A DNA stretch of 64,000 nucleotides from Christensenellaceae bacterium (GCA_022846035.1 AP025580.1:620001-684000); one strand, 5' to 3'; shown: positions 27,199 through 36,766, numbered from the stretch's first letter. A program made the numbers and translations. Notes: generated by a model from the letters alone, not told the origin.

Positions 27199-27762
27199 AT
27201 GGCACTCTCGGCAGAAAAAAGGGAAGAAATGAGGAAAAAGGCGCTGGAATATTTTGAAAAAGCGCATATTTACCTGACGGAAGAGGAAAAGGAAAACCTT
27301 GAGATCGCGGACATGGGCCTTAACAGGATCGACGAGTTCGGTATCCAGATCCACATTTATATCAACACCAAGCGGTATGCCGCCAAGGAAATGGTGCTGC
27401 TGCCCGGCCAGATATGTCCGGAGCAATGCCATCCGCCGTTTGAGGGCGACATCGGCAAGGAAGAGACGTTTCGCGTGCGCTATGGAACGCTTTATGTGTA
27501 TATCGAGGGGCAGCCCACGCCGGAAGCGGAAATCAGGGCCAAAATCCCCGCGGACAAAAAGGATTGTTTCCGCGTATTCCACCAGCTTATATTGAAAAAG
27601 GGCGACCAGTTTACGGTCAAACCGAATACGACGCACTGGATTTGCGGTGGGGAAGAGGGCTGTGTGGTCAGCGAATTTTCGACGTATAACCGCGACGACC
27701 TCGATATTTATACAGACCCGCAGATAAACAGGATGGATGGCGTGGTGCATAAAGAAAGCTGA
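27199..27762 (+). CDS. D-lyxose isomerase-like cupin (sugar isomerase)
   Basis: A 187-residue single-cupin protein of the D-lyxose ketol-isomerase family, which interconverts D-lyxose/D-xylulose and sometimes mannose/fructose. Metal-binding segment PEQCHPPFEGDIGKEETFRVRYG and the later THWICGG strand provide the His/Glu ligands. The N-terminal helices AEKREEMRKKALEYFEKA are family-typical. ATG 27199 follows GAAAGGGGAAA. Ends 10 bases before the promoter of the glycyl radical enzyme. The real substrate may be the sugar imported by the ABC system nearby. Confidence 0.85.
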   Translation: MALSAEKREEMRKKALEYFEKAHIYLTEEEKENLEIADMGLNRIDEFGIQIHIYINTKRYAAKEMVLLPGQICPEQCHPPFEGDIGKEETFRVRYGTLYVYIEGQPTPEAEIRAKIPADKKDCFRVFHQLILKKGDQFTVKPNTTHWICGGEEGCVVSEFSTYNRDDLDIYTDPQINRMDGVVHKES

Positions 27763-27771
27763 AAAAGCATA

Positions 27772-27913
27772 TTGACAATATGCAAAACACGAGATATGAT
27801 ATTGAATATGGTAGTAAAAGGTTTTTCCAATAATTTGGTTTAAATGTATCCAAAAATGATTATATGTTGAACAAAGAGCTTATTTTTTTACATATAAGAA
27901 AAACGTTTTACTA
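27772..27913 (+). promoter_or_regulatory. Promoter and two LacI-type operators before the glycyl radical enzyme
   Basis: TTGACA (27772-27777), 17 bases, TATGAT (27795-27800). Operator A, TAGTAAAAGGTTTTTCCA (27812-27829), lies just past the start point. Operator B, AAGAAAAACGTTTTACTA (27896-27913), lies about 45 bases before the ATG. Both match the palindrome found upstream of lacI (37930-37947), so repression by that regulator, with possible looping between A and B (84 bp, eight turns), is likely. Confidence 0.75.
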
Positions 27914-27958
27914 ACTTGAACCATTTTCAGGAACCAAAAAAAGCCAGGAGGTAAAGAA

Positions 27959-30400
27959 ATGAAAACAGAATGCAAGGATACTTATTCGGTCCCTGTAGAC
28001 CGTGACGCTATCTTCGATGTGAACAGCGAGGGGTACGCGCGGTGCCAACGGTTGAGGAACCAGGTAGTGAACGCGAAATCCTATATTTGCATGGAGCGCG
28101 CGAGATTGATCACACAGTCGTATAAAGAAACGGAGGGCCTGCATCCGCTGATGCGCAGGGCCAAGGCGTTTGAAACAATATTGGCGGGAATGTCCGTTTA
28201 TATCCTGCCGGACGAACTGATCGTCGGGCACCAGGCGGGCAAACAGCGCAGCGCGCCGTTGTTTCCGGAATTTGCCGTGGAATGGATCGACGAGGAGATC
28301 GAAACCTTTGAGGAACGGCCGCAGGATTCGTTTACGCCTATCAAGGAAGAGATCGAGGAATACAGGCGGGATATTGTTCCTTATTGGAAAGGAAAGACGA
28401 TGTACGACAGGATACAATCGTATATCACGGACGACATCCGTCTGGAGCGGTATGACGCGAACGTATTTTCACTGGGGCTTCATGAGGACGGCGGACTCGG
28501 GCATGTGCTGCTCGATTATGGGATGCTGTGCCGCGAGGGATTGGGCGGACTGATCGCAAAATGCGAGCGGAAGCTTGCGGAGCTTGATATGACAAAGCCG
28601 GACGCGCTGGATAAGCGGCTATGGTATGAATCTGCCATCAGCTATTGTAAATCTACGATCATGTTCGCGCACCGTTACGCGGACAAGGCCCTGGAGATGG
28701 CGAAAGAAGAAAAGGACGAAAAACGCCGGTCGGAGCTGGAGAAAATCGCGCAGGTATGCCGCCGTGTTCCCGAATTTCCTGCAGAAAGCTTCCATGAGGC
28801 TATGCAATCGCTGTGGTTCTGCCAGGTGGTACAGCAGATCAACGACAACGGCGTTTCCTATACGCTGGGCCGTTTTGACCAGTATATGTATCCCTATTAT
28901 GCTGCGGATATTGAAAACGGCGTTCTGACCAAACAGCAGGCGCAGGAATTGCTGGAAGCTTTTTGGGTCAAGATCACGGAGCCGATCAAGGTGTACCGTG
29001 AAGCGGACGCAAGGATTCACGCGGGTTATCCGATGGGGCAGAACCTTGTGATCGGCGGCATAAAACGCGACGGTACGGACGGCACGAACGATTTATCGTA
29101 CCGCTGCTTAGAGGCGCACACGCATATGCTGCTGATGCAGCCAAACTTTTCCGTGCGCCTGCACAACGGCACGCCGGACGAATTTATGGAAAAAGTCGCA
29201 GAAGCGATCCGCATGGGCAACGGCATGCCGCAAATCTTAAACGACGAGGTATATATCGAAGCGATGCAGCGCCTGGGCGTATCCTTAGAAGACGCGCGCG
29301 ATTACGCGCCGGTGGGATGTGTGGAGAACGCGCCGCTTGACGCATGGCACCGTGGGAACGGCGGTTATTATAATGTAGCCAAGATCGCGGAGCTTGCGTT
29401 AAACGACGGAACATGCAATATCTGCCACAAGCAGGTCGGCCCGCACACCGGAAAACCGGAAGACCTGAAAACCTTTGACGATGTGAAAAAGGCGTATGAG
29501 GAACAGATGGCCTATACGACGACCCTGTCCGTGCGCTTAAACGCCATCGTAGACGAGGTGCAGGCAGAGCTCATGCCCATACCGCTTACGTCTCTGCTCA
29601 TCGGGCCGACATGCCTTGAGCGCGGCAAGGACGCGCTTAGAGGCGGGGCAAAATATAACTGGACCGCGCCGCTGGGCCTGGGCGTAGCGAACGCGGGCGA
29701 TTCGCTTTACGCGGTGAAAAAGGTTGTGTACGACGACAAGAAATATACGATCCAGGAGCTGTGCGACGCGCTCAACAAAAACTTTGAGGGCGCAGAGCCG
29801 ATGCGTCAATACCTGTTTAACAGGGTGGAAAAATACGGCAACGACGAAGAAGAAGTGGACGCGATGGTCCATTACGCGGCGGACGTATTCTTTGATTCCC
29901 TGGAGGGCTACGAGGGCTATCACGGCGGACCGTTTGTCGGCTCCTTTGTACCTGTAGCCGCGAACGTAGCCTTTGGTTACACGACGGCGGCAACGCCAGA
30001 CGGCAGGCTTGCGGGAACCATCCTCGCGGACGGTGTTTCACCCTCCAACGGCGTGGATAAGCACGGACCGACGGCGGCCCTCAAATCCGTATGCTATGGC
30101 CTCGACCATATGCGCTGCCCCAACGGCGTTATCTTCAACCAAAAATTCAACCCGACTGTCGTCGCGGGTGAGGAGGGCCTGAAAAAGTTTATGAGCCTTA
30201 TCCGCTCGTATATCAAAATGCGCGGCGGACATGTGCAGTTCAACGTCGTTTCGGCAGATAAGCTCAAAGAAGCGCAGAAGATGCCGGATAAATATAAGAG
30301 CCTTGTCGTTCGCGTGGCCGGATACAGCGCGTTCTTTAACGAGCTTTCGAAAGACGTGCAGGATTCGATTATCACGAGGACGGAAAACGCGGCTATCTAA
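27959..30400 (+). CDS. Glycyl radical enzyme, dehydratase-like, substrate unknown
   Basis: An 813-residue anaerobic radical enzyme of the pyruvate formate-lyase superfamily. The PFL-like domain spans about 30-660. The active-site loop reads YAPVGCVENAPLD with the thiyl-forming Cys at residue 454 and Glu two residues on; GCVE is the pattern of diol and choline-type eliminases, not the CC pair of true PFL. The glycyl radical loop RVAGYSAFF places the radical on Gly788. ATG 27959 follows AGGAGGTAAAG. Its activase is next, and an ABC sugar importer and LacI follow, so the substrate is probably a sugar, polyol or derivative undergoing C-O cleavage. N454-adjacent residues differ from the common GCVEP of CutC and glycerol/propanediol dehydratases. 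PFL, HypD and CutC are unlikely by motif and context. Confidence 0.9.
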   Translation: MKTECKDTYSVPVDRDAIFDVNSEGYARCQRLRNQVVNAKSYICMERARLITQSYKETEGLHPLMRRAKAFETILAGMSVYILPDELIVGHQAGKQRSAPLFPEFAVEWIDEEIETFEERPQDSFTPIKEEIEEYRRDIVPYWKGKTMYDRIQSYITDDIRLERYDANVFSLGLHEDGGLGHVLLDYGMLCREGLGGLIAKCERKLAELDMTKPDALDKRLWYESAISYCKSTIMFAHRYADKALEMAKEEKDEKRRSELEKIAQVCRRVPEFPAESFHEAMQSLWFCQVVQQINDNGVSYTLGRFDQYMYPYYAADIENGVLTKQQAQELLEAFWVKITEPIKVYREADARIHAGYPMGQNLVIGGIKRDGTDGTNDLSYRCLEAHTHMLLMQPNFSVRLHNGTPDEFMEKVAEAIRMGNGMPQILNDEVYIEAMQRLGVSLEDARDYAPVGCVENAPLDAWHRGNGGYYNVAKIAELALNDGTCNICHKQVGPHTGKPEDLKTFDDVKKAYEEQMAYTTTLSVRLNAIVDEVQAELMPIPLTSLLIGPTCLERGKDALRGGAKYNWTAPLGLGVANAGDSLYAVKKVVYDDKKYTIQELCDALNKNFEGAEPMRQYLFNRVEKYGNDEEEVDAMVHYAADVFFDSLEGYEGYHGGPFVGSFVPVAANVAFGYTTAATPDGRLAGTILADGVSPSNGVDKHGPTAALKSVCYGLDHMRCPNGVIFNQKFNPTVVAGEEGLKKFMSLIRSYIKMRGGHVQFNVVSADKLKEAQKMPDKYKSLVVRVAGYSAFFNELSKDVQDSIITRTENAAI

Positions 30401-30427
30401 ACCATAAGTAAACACGAATAAAACGCT

Positions 30428-30462
30428 ACTCTGTGCCCCGAGCGGGGCACAGAGTATATTTT
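30428..30462 (+). terminator. Strong hairpin between enzyme and activase genes
   Basis: A 13-bp perfect stem (ACTCTGTGCCCCG with its complement) around a two-base loop, followed by only a loose T-rich tail. It may be a partial terminator or a 3' stabiliser giving more enzyme than activase. Confidence 0.6.
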
Positions 30463-30499
30463 ATCCCAAAAACGAAAAAGAGACGGAGAATGATGATTT

Positions 30500-31390
30500 A
30501 TGGAAGCTTTGATATTCAACACCCAGGGATACAGTATCCACGACGGCGGCGGAATCCGTACAATCCTGTTTTTTAAGGGCTGCCCGCTCGCGTGCGCGTG
30601 GTGCTCCAATCCGGAATCCCAGAAATTCGAACCGGAGTTTGAATTCAATGAAACAGACTGTATGGGATGCGGGTTATGCGTCAGCGAATGCCCGACGCAG
30701 GTAAGAAAGGCGCCGGGAATAAACGTATCCGGCTGCAACGGATGTTACACGTGCGTGGACGTGTGTCCCACGGCCGCCCTCAAGCTGAACGGGAAAAAAT
30801 ATACCGTGGAGGGCGCGCTCAAGCTCGCGCTTAAGGATAAGGAGTTTTACAACCAGTCCGGCGGCGGGGTAACGTTTTCCGGCGGCGAAGCGCTTTGCCA
30901 CGCGGAATTTATCAGCGAGCTTACGGACGCCCTGCACAAGGAAAACGTGAACGTAGCACTTGAGACGTGCGGAGCCCTGCCGTGGGAAAAGATCGAAAAG
31001 GCCATCGGCAAGATCGATACCGTTTTATATGACGTCAAGCATATGGACAGCGCCCTGCATAAAAAGTATACCGGAATGGGAAACGAGCTGATCCTGGAAA
31101 ACGCGCGTAAAATCGCGGCCGTAAAGGGCGGAAAGATGATTATCCGAATCCCGCTCATCGGCGGCGTAAATGCGGACACGGAAAATATCAGGAAAACGGG
31201 CGAGTTCGCAAAGGAAATCGGCGTCAGGGAAATACACCTGCTTCCATATCACCGGTTTGGGGAACCAAAATATAAAAAGCTTGGCAAACAATATGGGGGC
31301 GACGAGTTTTACACACCCACAGAGGAACAGCAAGAGGCGCTCGCCGCCATGCTCAAGGACATGGGGATCACTGTGGATATTGGAGGCTGA
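30500..31390 (+). CDS. Glycyl radical enzyme activase (radical SAM)
   Basis: A 296-residue enzyme that makes the glycyl radical on the upstream protein using SAM and a 4Fe-4S cluster. The cluster motif is GCPLACAWC (Cys28, 32, 35), followed by an inserted two-cluster ferredoxin (CMGCGLCVSECP and CNGCYTCVDVCP, about residues 54-95), as in activases of glycerol, choline and related eliminases but not of short PFL activase. SAM loop VTFSGGEALCH. Located 99 bases after its partner and ended by a strong terminator. Confidence 0.95.
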   Translation: MEALIFNTQGYSIHDGGGIRTILFFKGCPLACAWCSNPESQKFEPEFEFNETDCMGCGLCVSECPTQVRKAPGINVSGCNGCYTCVDVCPTAALKLNGKKYTVEGALKLALKDKEFYNQSGGGVTFSGGEALCHAEFISELTDALHKENVNVALETCGALPWEKIEKAIGKIDTVLYDVKHMDSALHKKYTGMGNELILENARKIAAVKGGKMIIRIPLIGGVNADTENIRKTGEFAKEIGVREIHLLPYHRFGEPKYKKLGKQYGGDEFYTPTEEQQEALAAMLKDMGITVDIGG

Positions 31391-31405
31391 CAAGAAAGCG
31401 CGGCG

Positions 31406-31436
31406 AAAAAGAGCCTTTTTTAAAGGCTCTTTTTTG
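31406..31436 (+). terminator. Terminator of the glycyl radical enzyme operon
   Basis: AAAGAGCCTTT paired with AAAGGCTCTTT and a T-rich tail. Confidence 0.85.
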
Positions 31437-31877
31437 TTGTGGCGATAGGGATAGCGGTATGAAATTTTACATATGTAAAGCAATTATATAAATATAAAAA
31501 AATATCGCTAAAACGGAAAATTAATATTGACAGTATAAAGCGTATATGTTAGGATATATTTGTAAAAACGATTTACCAACGGGATGACATATATAAACGA
31601 ATAATCTACAGAAAATTAAACATTAAGCTAGAAATAATTCCTTAAATTGTTAAAAAATGAAGAAACAGAGGTAAAAACGCCTATTGAGTAGAATAACCGC
31701 GTTTTTTTTGAAACATTAAGTAAAAGGTTTTACTAATTCTGTCGCGAAATGGCAGCCGTGCGGCGGCAATCCACCAATACCATGCAAGAGAAAGTATTAT
31801 TGCCGGACGCGAAACTGCCACAAAAATAAAAAAAGGTAAGAGTGCCATAGAAAATATGGCAACAAAAGGAGGAAAAG
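31437..31877 (+). promoter_or_regulatory. Control region of the sugar ABC transporter operon
   Basis: A 440-base AT-rich non-coding stretch. TTGACA (31527-31532), 17 bases and TAGGAT (31550-31555, with TGT before it) form a promoter. A weaker operator, GTAAAAACGATTTAC (31563-31577), covers the start point, and a near-perfect one, AAGTAAAAGGTTTTACTA (31718-31735), lies about 160 bases downstream. The region 31673-31710 can form an AAAACGC/GCGTTTT hairpin ending in eight T, perhaps an attenuator. I see no gene in it. Confidence 0.65.
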
Positions 31878-32981
31878 ATGAAGAAAATTTTATTCGCGGT
31901 CCTGGCAGTTATGCTGTGTTTTGCCTTAGTGGCTTGTTCCGCCACTCCGGCACAGGAAAGTACTGCGGCGACGGATTCTCCGGCGGCGCAGGAGACGAAG
32001 GATGATGCAGGCGAAAGCGCTGCGGCGACTACGGAGGCTTCGGCGGCGGCAGAGGGGCAGGAAGATACAGGCGACCGTCCGCTGGCAGAAGTGATCGATA
32101 CGGACATGAGCGTATTGGCTGGTAAAAAAATCGGCTTTGCGGAAAGAAATACCAACGGCGCATGGCTGATCGCGCAGCTCAATAACATGATCGATATTGC
32201 TGAGAAATACGATATTGAGCTCGTTTATACGGACGCTGACGACGACCAGGCAAAACAGATCTCCGACGTTGAGGACCTGTGCGCGCAGGGAGTGGACGCG
32301 ATTATTTACCCGCCGATCGAATATGAAGCGGGCGCGGCCGCGCTGGAAATCGCGGCAGAGCACGGCATTCCGGTATTCCTGTTAGGCAACGATTGCCAGA
32401 AGACAGACGATCAGTATGTTGCGGCTGCTTTGTTCGACTATGAAGTTGACGGCGGAACGTGCGGCGAATGGCTGGTGGAAAACAGCGACGGCGCGAATAT
32501 CGTCGAAATCCAGGGGATTTTAGGTTCCGATCCGGAAATGGGCCGCTCTAAGGGATTTGCGGACGCGATCGCCAAAGGCGGAGACAACTACAAGGTAATC
32601 GTGCAGCAGACCGGTAACTTCCTGATGGACGAAGCGCAGACGGCAATGGACAATATTATCCAGTCCTACAACGGACAGTTTGACACCGTATACTGCCACA
32701 CGGATGAAATGGCGCTGGGCGCGATCGCGGCCTTGAAGAACGCGGGACTCGAGGGCATTACGGTTCTTGGTATCGATGGCCAGAAACCGGCGGTACAGAA
32801 AATTATCGACGGCGAGATTTCGGCGATCGCTACCTGCGACACGCAGAACGGCGAATTGATTTATTCCATGCTGGCGGCTTACTTCAATGGCGAGGACCTG
32901 ACGAAAGAAACGACGATCCCGTCTGAAATCATCGACAGCAAAAACGCATCGGAAGCACTGACAAACGGTATGGCTTTCTAA
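31878..32981 (+). CDS. Sugar ABC transporter substrate-binding lipoprotein
   Basis: A 367-residue type I periplasmic-binding-like protein (RbsB family). Lipobox ends at Cys20 (FALVAC); an Ala/Glu/Ser/Thr-rich linker runs to about residue 70; the two-lobed domain starts near LAGKKIGFAERNTNGAWL and includes DADDDQAKQISDVEDLCAQGVDAIIYPPIE and YCHTDEMALGAIAAL. Ligand is probably a pentose, hexose or polyol. First gene of the transport operon, under LacI-type operators; a terminator-like hairpin after it would favour excess binding protein. Confidence 0.93.
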   Translation: MKKILFAVLAVMLCFALVACSATPAQESTAATDSPAAQETKDDAGESAAATTEASAAAEGQEDTGDRPLAEVIDTDMSVLAGKKIGFAERNTNGAWLIAQLNNMIDIAEKYDIELVYTDADDDQAKQISDVEDLCAQGVDAIIYPPIEYEAGAAALEIAAEHGIPVFLLGNDCQKTDDQYVAAALFDYEVDGGTCGEWLVENSDGANIVEIQGILGSDPEMGRSKGFADAIAKGGDNYKVIVQQTGNFLMDEAQTAMDNIIQSYNGQFDTVYCHTDEMALGAIAALKNAGLEGITVLGIDGQKPAVQKIIDGEISAIATCDTQNGELIYSMLAAYFNGEDLTKETTIPSEIIDSKNASEALTNGMAF

Positions 32982-32996
32982 CAAGGAACGGAAGAA

Positions 32997-33030
32997 AAAG
33001 GGAATGGCCCTAAGCTATTCCCTTTATTTA
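32997..33030 (+). terminator. Partial terminator after the binding-protein gene
   Basis: AAAGGGAAT...TATTCCCTTT and a short T tail. A second hairpin (CAGGGCTG...CAGCCCTG inside CCGGA/TCCGG, 33035-33078) follows. Such structures often reduce expression of downstream membrane components. Confidence 0.6.
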
Positions 33031-33160
33031 TCCCCCGGAACAGGGCTGGCCGCTTGATCGCAGCCCTGTGCTATCCGGATGTTACGGAAACAGTGAAGAA
33101 TGAAACGCGGCGGGGATATGAGAGGCCGCGCTAAAAAATCTAACGGCAAGGAGGCTTATA

Positions 33161-34681
33161 ATGTCTGAAGAAAAATCCATATTGCTTGAGATGAGGGGAA
33201 TCTGCAAGTCGTTTATTGGCGTTAACGCGCTCAAAGGTGTGGACCTTGTTGTACGGGAGGGCGAGGTACACGCGCTGGAAGGAGAAAACGGCGCGGGTAA
33301 ATCGGTATTGATCAAAATCCTGACAGGACTCCATCAACGGGACGCGGGGACGATACGGTTTGCAGGACGCGAAGTGAACTTTACGTCGCCTGCGCAGGCG
33401 CAGGCCGCGGGGATACAGCCGATCTACCAGGAACTTAACACAGCGCCTTTTTTGAGTATCGCGGAAAACATGTTCCTGGGAAACGAGATCAAAAAGAAAA
33501 GCGGGCTTATCGACTGGAAAGAAACGAACAGGCGCGCAAAGGAAATCCTGAGGGATTTCAATATCGACGTGGACGTGACGCGCCCCATAAGCACGCTTTC
33601 TGCGGCAATGCAGCAGATGGTCGCGATCGCGACGGCAGTTTCGCAGGACGCGAAGCTGGTCATTATGGACGAGGCGACGTCTTCGCTCGACGACAAAGAG
33701 GTTTCGGCGCTGATGGATATTGTCCGCCAGTTGCAGGCGAAGAATATCGCGGTGATTTTTATCACGCACCGGCTCAATGAGATATATGAGATCTGCGAGA
33801 AAGTTACGATCTTAAAAGACGGCGAATATATGGGATGCTACGACGTGGCTGAGCTTGACAAGCTGAGCCTGATCTCCAAGATGATCGGGCGCGACGCGTC
33901 GTCCATTGTTAATTTCCGCAAGGAATTCAACGAAGATCTGAAAAACAGTAAGGTAATCTGTGAATTTAAGAAAGTTTCCGACGGCGACAAGCTGCGGGGC
34001 GTAAGTTTTGAACTCCATAAGGGCGAGGTGCTTGGGCTTGCGGGGCTTCTCGGCGCGGGCAGGACAGAGATCGCCAACGCCCTGTTCGGCTGCTCAAAGA
34101 TCGAGGGCGGCGAAGTGGTCGTCAAGGACAGGGAGGTCAGGTACCGCAGCGTGCGCGACGCACTGCGCGATAAAATCATCCTTTGTCCGGAGGAACGCAA
34201 GCGCGACGCGGTATTTCCGGATATGTCCATCAAGGATAATGTGACAATGTCCATTTTAAAGGAAATCAGCAAATGCGGTTTTATTGACCGCAAAAAGCAG
34301 GATGAAATCGTTGAAGACTATATCGAAAAGCTCAAGATCAAGACGCCGAACGCAAAACAACTGATCAAATTCCTGTCCGGCGGGAACCAGCAGAAATGTA
34401 TTATCGCACGGGGATTGTGCGCGAATCCGGATATTATCATCCTGGACGAACCGACGCGCGGTATCGACGTCGGCGCGAAGATGGAGATCGAGATGTTGAT
34501 CCAGCAGCTTGCCAAGGAAAACATAAGCGTTATCATGATTTCTTCTATTCTGGAAGAATTGGCAAGGGATTGTGACAGGGTCATCATCATCAGGGAAGGC
34601 GAGGAAGTCGGAGAACTTTTAAGCGACGAGATCACGGAGGACAATATTATCCACAGGATCTCGGAAGCGCACGCCGTATAG
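33161..34681 (+). CDS. Sugar ABC transporter ATPase (RbsA/MglA type)
   Basis: A 506-residue tandem ATPase. First domain has Walker A GENGAGKSVLIKIL, the relaxed signature LSAAMQQMVAIA and Walker B LVIMDEATSSL. The second domain has the customary degenerate Walker A GLLGAGRTEIANALFG and a good signature LSGGNQQKCIIARGL with IIILDEPTRGIDVGAK. One polypeptide supplies both sites to the importer. ATG 33161 follows AAGGAGG. The order binding protein, ATPase, two permeases matches carbohydrate uptake family 2. Confidence 0.95.
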   Translation: MSEEKSILLEMRGICKSFIGVNALKGVDLVVREGEVHALEGENGAGKSVLIKILTGLHQRDAGTIRFAGREVNFTSPAQAQAAGIQPIYQELNTAPFLSIAENMFLGNEIKKKSGLIDWKETNRRAKEILRDFNIDVDVTRPISTLSAAMQQMVAIATAVSQDAKLVIMDEATSSLDDKEVSALMDIVRQLQAKNIAVIFITHRLNEIYEICEKVTILKDGEYMGCYDVAELDKLSLISKMIGRDASSIVNFRKEFNEDLKNSKVICEFKKVSDGDKLRGVSFELHKGEVLGLAGLLGAGRTEIANALFGCSKIEGGEVVVKDREVRYRSVRDALRDKIILCPEERKRDAVFPDMSIKDNVTMSILKEISKCGFIDRKKQDEIVEDYIEKLKIKTPNAKQLIKFLSGGNQQKCIIARGLCANPDIIILDEPTRGIDVGAKMEIEMLIQQLAKENISVIMISSILEELARDCDRVIIIREGEEVGELLSDEITEDNIIHRISEAHAV

Positions 34682-34708
34682 TCTGCGGAAATTCGGGAGG
34701 GTAAATCA

Positions 34709-35740
34709 ATGGAAAATTCGAATATAGAATTACAGAAAATCCAGGATTTGAGCAACCGTGCATTAAAGCGCAGCGAGTTTGCAAAAAAATACGGCGCAAT
34801 CATGGTGTTCCTGGTGCTTTTGGTAATCAATCTTTGCGTAACAAAGAACTTTGTCAGTACGACGACAGTGTGGAACCTGATCATCCATTCCACGACGGTC
34901 ATGTGCGTAGCGATGGGGATGACTTTTGTAATCGCGGTAGCCGGTATCGATATTAGCGTAGGCGCGACAATGGCCTTGTGCGCTACGGTGGTGGCCATGA
35001 TGGCGGAAGCGGGTATTCCGTTTATCGGCTGCCTGGTTATCGGGCTGCTGCTGGGCGTGGGTATCGGAACCTTTATCGGCGTGCTGACAGTCAAATTCAA
35101 GATACAGCCTATGGTGCTGACACTGGCGATGATGATCATCCTGCGCAGCGTGGCGCGCATGGTGAGTAACGCGAAAACGGTGCAGGTGCTCGACGAGGCT
35201 TTCCTCGCCATTTCGGGCACGACGTTTGGCGGGATACCGATCCAGCTTATCTATGTGGTTGCGTTTGCGGTGATATTCTTTATCATCGCGGAACGGACGG
35301 TGTTCGGTAAGTCGGTTGAGGCAATCGGCAACAACGCCACGGCGGCAAAGCTTTCGGGTATCCATTCCGACCGCATTGTGATCGTCGTATACCTCCTGCT
35401 GGGCGCGCTGACGGCGCTGGCGGGCGTGATGGCTGTTTCGCGTACACAAAACTGTAACCCAAGCTCGGTCGGTTCGGGCATGGAGATGCAGGCCATCGCG
35501 GCGGTCGTCATCGGCGGTACGTCAATGGCGGGCGGCAAGCCGCGTATTATCGGTACGGTCGTGGGCTGTTTTATTATCTCCATCATTACCATGACGGTCA
35601 ACATGAACGGCATTGATACTTCATGGTCCATGCTCCTCGAGGCGGCGATCATTATCCTGGCTGTTTATATCCAGTCGGATAAGGGCGCGAAGGGCCGCAA
35701 GATCAAAACTGCCAAAACTACTGTGGCAAAGGGGGCGTAA
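34709..35740 (+). CDS. Sugar ABC transporter permease (RbsC family), first copy
   Basis: A 343-residue membrane protein with about ten helices. Family blocks: GMTFVIAVAGIDISVGATMALCA and GNNATAAKLSGIHSDRIVIVVYLLLGAL, then AVVIGGTSMAGGKPRIIGTVVG. The N-terminus is a 35-residue cytoplasmic stretch and the C-terminus is Lys-rich. Paired with a second permease whose ATG touches its stop codon, so the transporter is probably a heterodimer rather than the RbsC homodimer. Confidence 0.93.
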   Translation: MENSNIELQKIQDLSNRALKRSEFAKKYGAIMVFLVLLVINLCVTKNFVSTTTVWNLIIHSTTVMCVAMGMTFVIAVAGIDISVGATMALCATVVAMMAEAGIPFIGCLVIGLLLGVGIGTFIGVLTVKFKIQPMVLTLAMMIILRSVARMVSNAKTVQVLDEAFLAISGTTFGGIPIQLIYVVAFAVIFFIIAERTVFGKSVEAIGNNATAAKLSGIHSDRIVIVVYLLLGALTALAGVMAVSRTQNCNPSSVGSGMEMQAIAAVVIGGTSMAGGKPRIIGTVVGCFIISIITMTVNMNGIDTSWSMLLEAAIIILAVYIQSDKGAKGRKIKTAKTTVAKGA

Positions 35741-36706
35741 ATGATGCAGGAAAATAAATTAAAGCACTTTATCAGCGGGAACGCAACGCTTGTCGCAGTA
35801 ATCATTATTATGATCGTCGCGTCAATCGCGTTTGAAAATTTCTTCTCGGTCAACAACATTGCAAACCTGTTCAAGCAGGCAAGCATGATCGGGATCATGG
35901 CTATCGGCGGTACGTTCGTCATATTGACGGGCGGGATCGACCTTTCGGTCGGTTCGCTCTTTGGCTTTTCGTCCGTAATCGTCGGCATGGTGGCGGCGCA
36001 ATGCGAAGTGCCGTTTGTGATGGCGATCGCGGCCGTAGGAGCTTGCGCGGGCATTGGCGCGCTGACAGGATTTTGTGTTACCAGGCTTAAGATACAGCCG
36101 TTTATCGTAACGCTGGCGATGATGTCCGGCGTCAAGGGGCTTGGCTTGCTGCTGACACAGGGCGGTAAATCGTTATCGGTCTCCGTGGCGTCTTTTAAAG
36201 TGATCGCGACGGGAACGGTCGGCCCTATCCCCATTCCGGCAATCATCATGGTTGCGGCCTTTGTAGTTGCGGCAATTGTGGCTAAGTACACGGTATTCGG
36301 ACGCGATTGCTACGCGATCGGCGGCAATGAGGAAGCGGCGGTTATGAAAGGGATACCTGTAAACAAGGTCAAATTCTTTACCTACTTACTGAGCGGCGCA
36401 TGCGCGGGCCTTGCGGGGGCAATCGTGGCGGCGCGCACCTATTCGGGCAACATCCTGCTCGGCGACGGCTATGAAATGGACGTGATCGCATCGGTGGTGC
36501 TCGGCGGAACGCTGCTTTCGGGCGGACGCGGTAAGGTGCTCAATTCAATGTGGGGCGCTATGATTATTACGATCATCGGCAATATTATCAATCTAAACCA
36601 AATATCCTATCTATGGGAAGGATGCATCACCGGCGGCGTGCTGCTGATTATACTGGTACTGCAATCGAGGATGACAAGAAAACAACATATGATTACGCAG
36701 AATTAA
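35741..36706 (+). CDS. Sugar ABC transporter permease (RbsC family), second copy
   Basis: A 321-residue homologue of the preceding permease, with GGTFVILTGGIDLSVGSLFGFSSVIVG, GGNEEAAVMKGIPVNKVKFFTYLLSG and ASVVLGGTLLSGGRGKVLNS. About ten helices. Starts at once after the stop of the first permease (ATG 35741 or 35744), ensuring coupled translation. Ends the transport operon before a strong terminator. Confidence 0.93.
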   Translation: MMQENKLKHFISGNATLVAVIIIMIVASIAFENFFSVNNIANLFKQASMIGIMAIGGTFVILTGGIDLSVGSLFGFSSVIVGMVAAQCEVPFVMAIAAVGACAGIGALTGFCVTRLKIQPFIVTLAMMSGVKGLGLLLTQGGKSLSVSVASFKVIATGTVGPIPIPAIIMVAAFVVAAIVAKYTVFGRDCYAIGGNEEAAVMKGIPVNKVKFFTYLLSGACAGLAGAIVAARTYSGNILLGDGYEMDVIASVVLGGTLLSGGRGKVLNSMWGAMIITIIGNIINLNQISYLWEGCITGGVLLIILVLQSRMTRKQHMITQN

Positions 36707-36766
36707 CGCCTCTTATCCAGGGCAATATGCTCAGGCACTATCGCCTCGCATTGCAGCCTGATAAGA

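Noticed and set aside
27959-30400. Assignment of the glycyl radical enzyme as pyruvate formate-lyase or as PflD/YbiW
   Set aside because: Lacks the Cys-Cys pair of PFL, and lacks the PTS and aldolase context of the anhydrohexitol-phosphate pathway.
31459-31491. Ten-codon ORF MKFYICKAII after the activase terminator
   Set aside because: Start of the sequence recalls desulforedoxin-like proteins, but it stops at once and lies in non-coding AT-rich DNA; chance is more likely.
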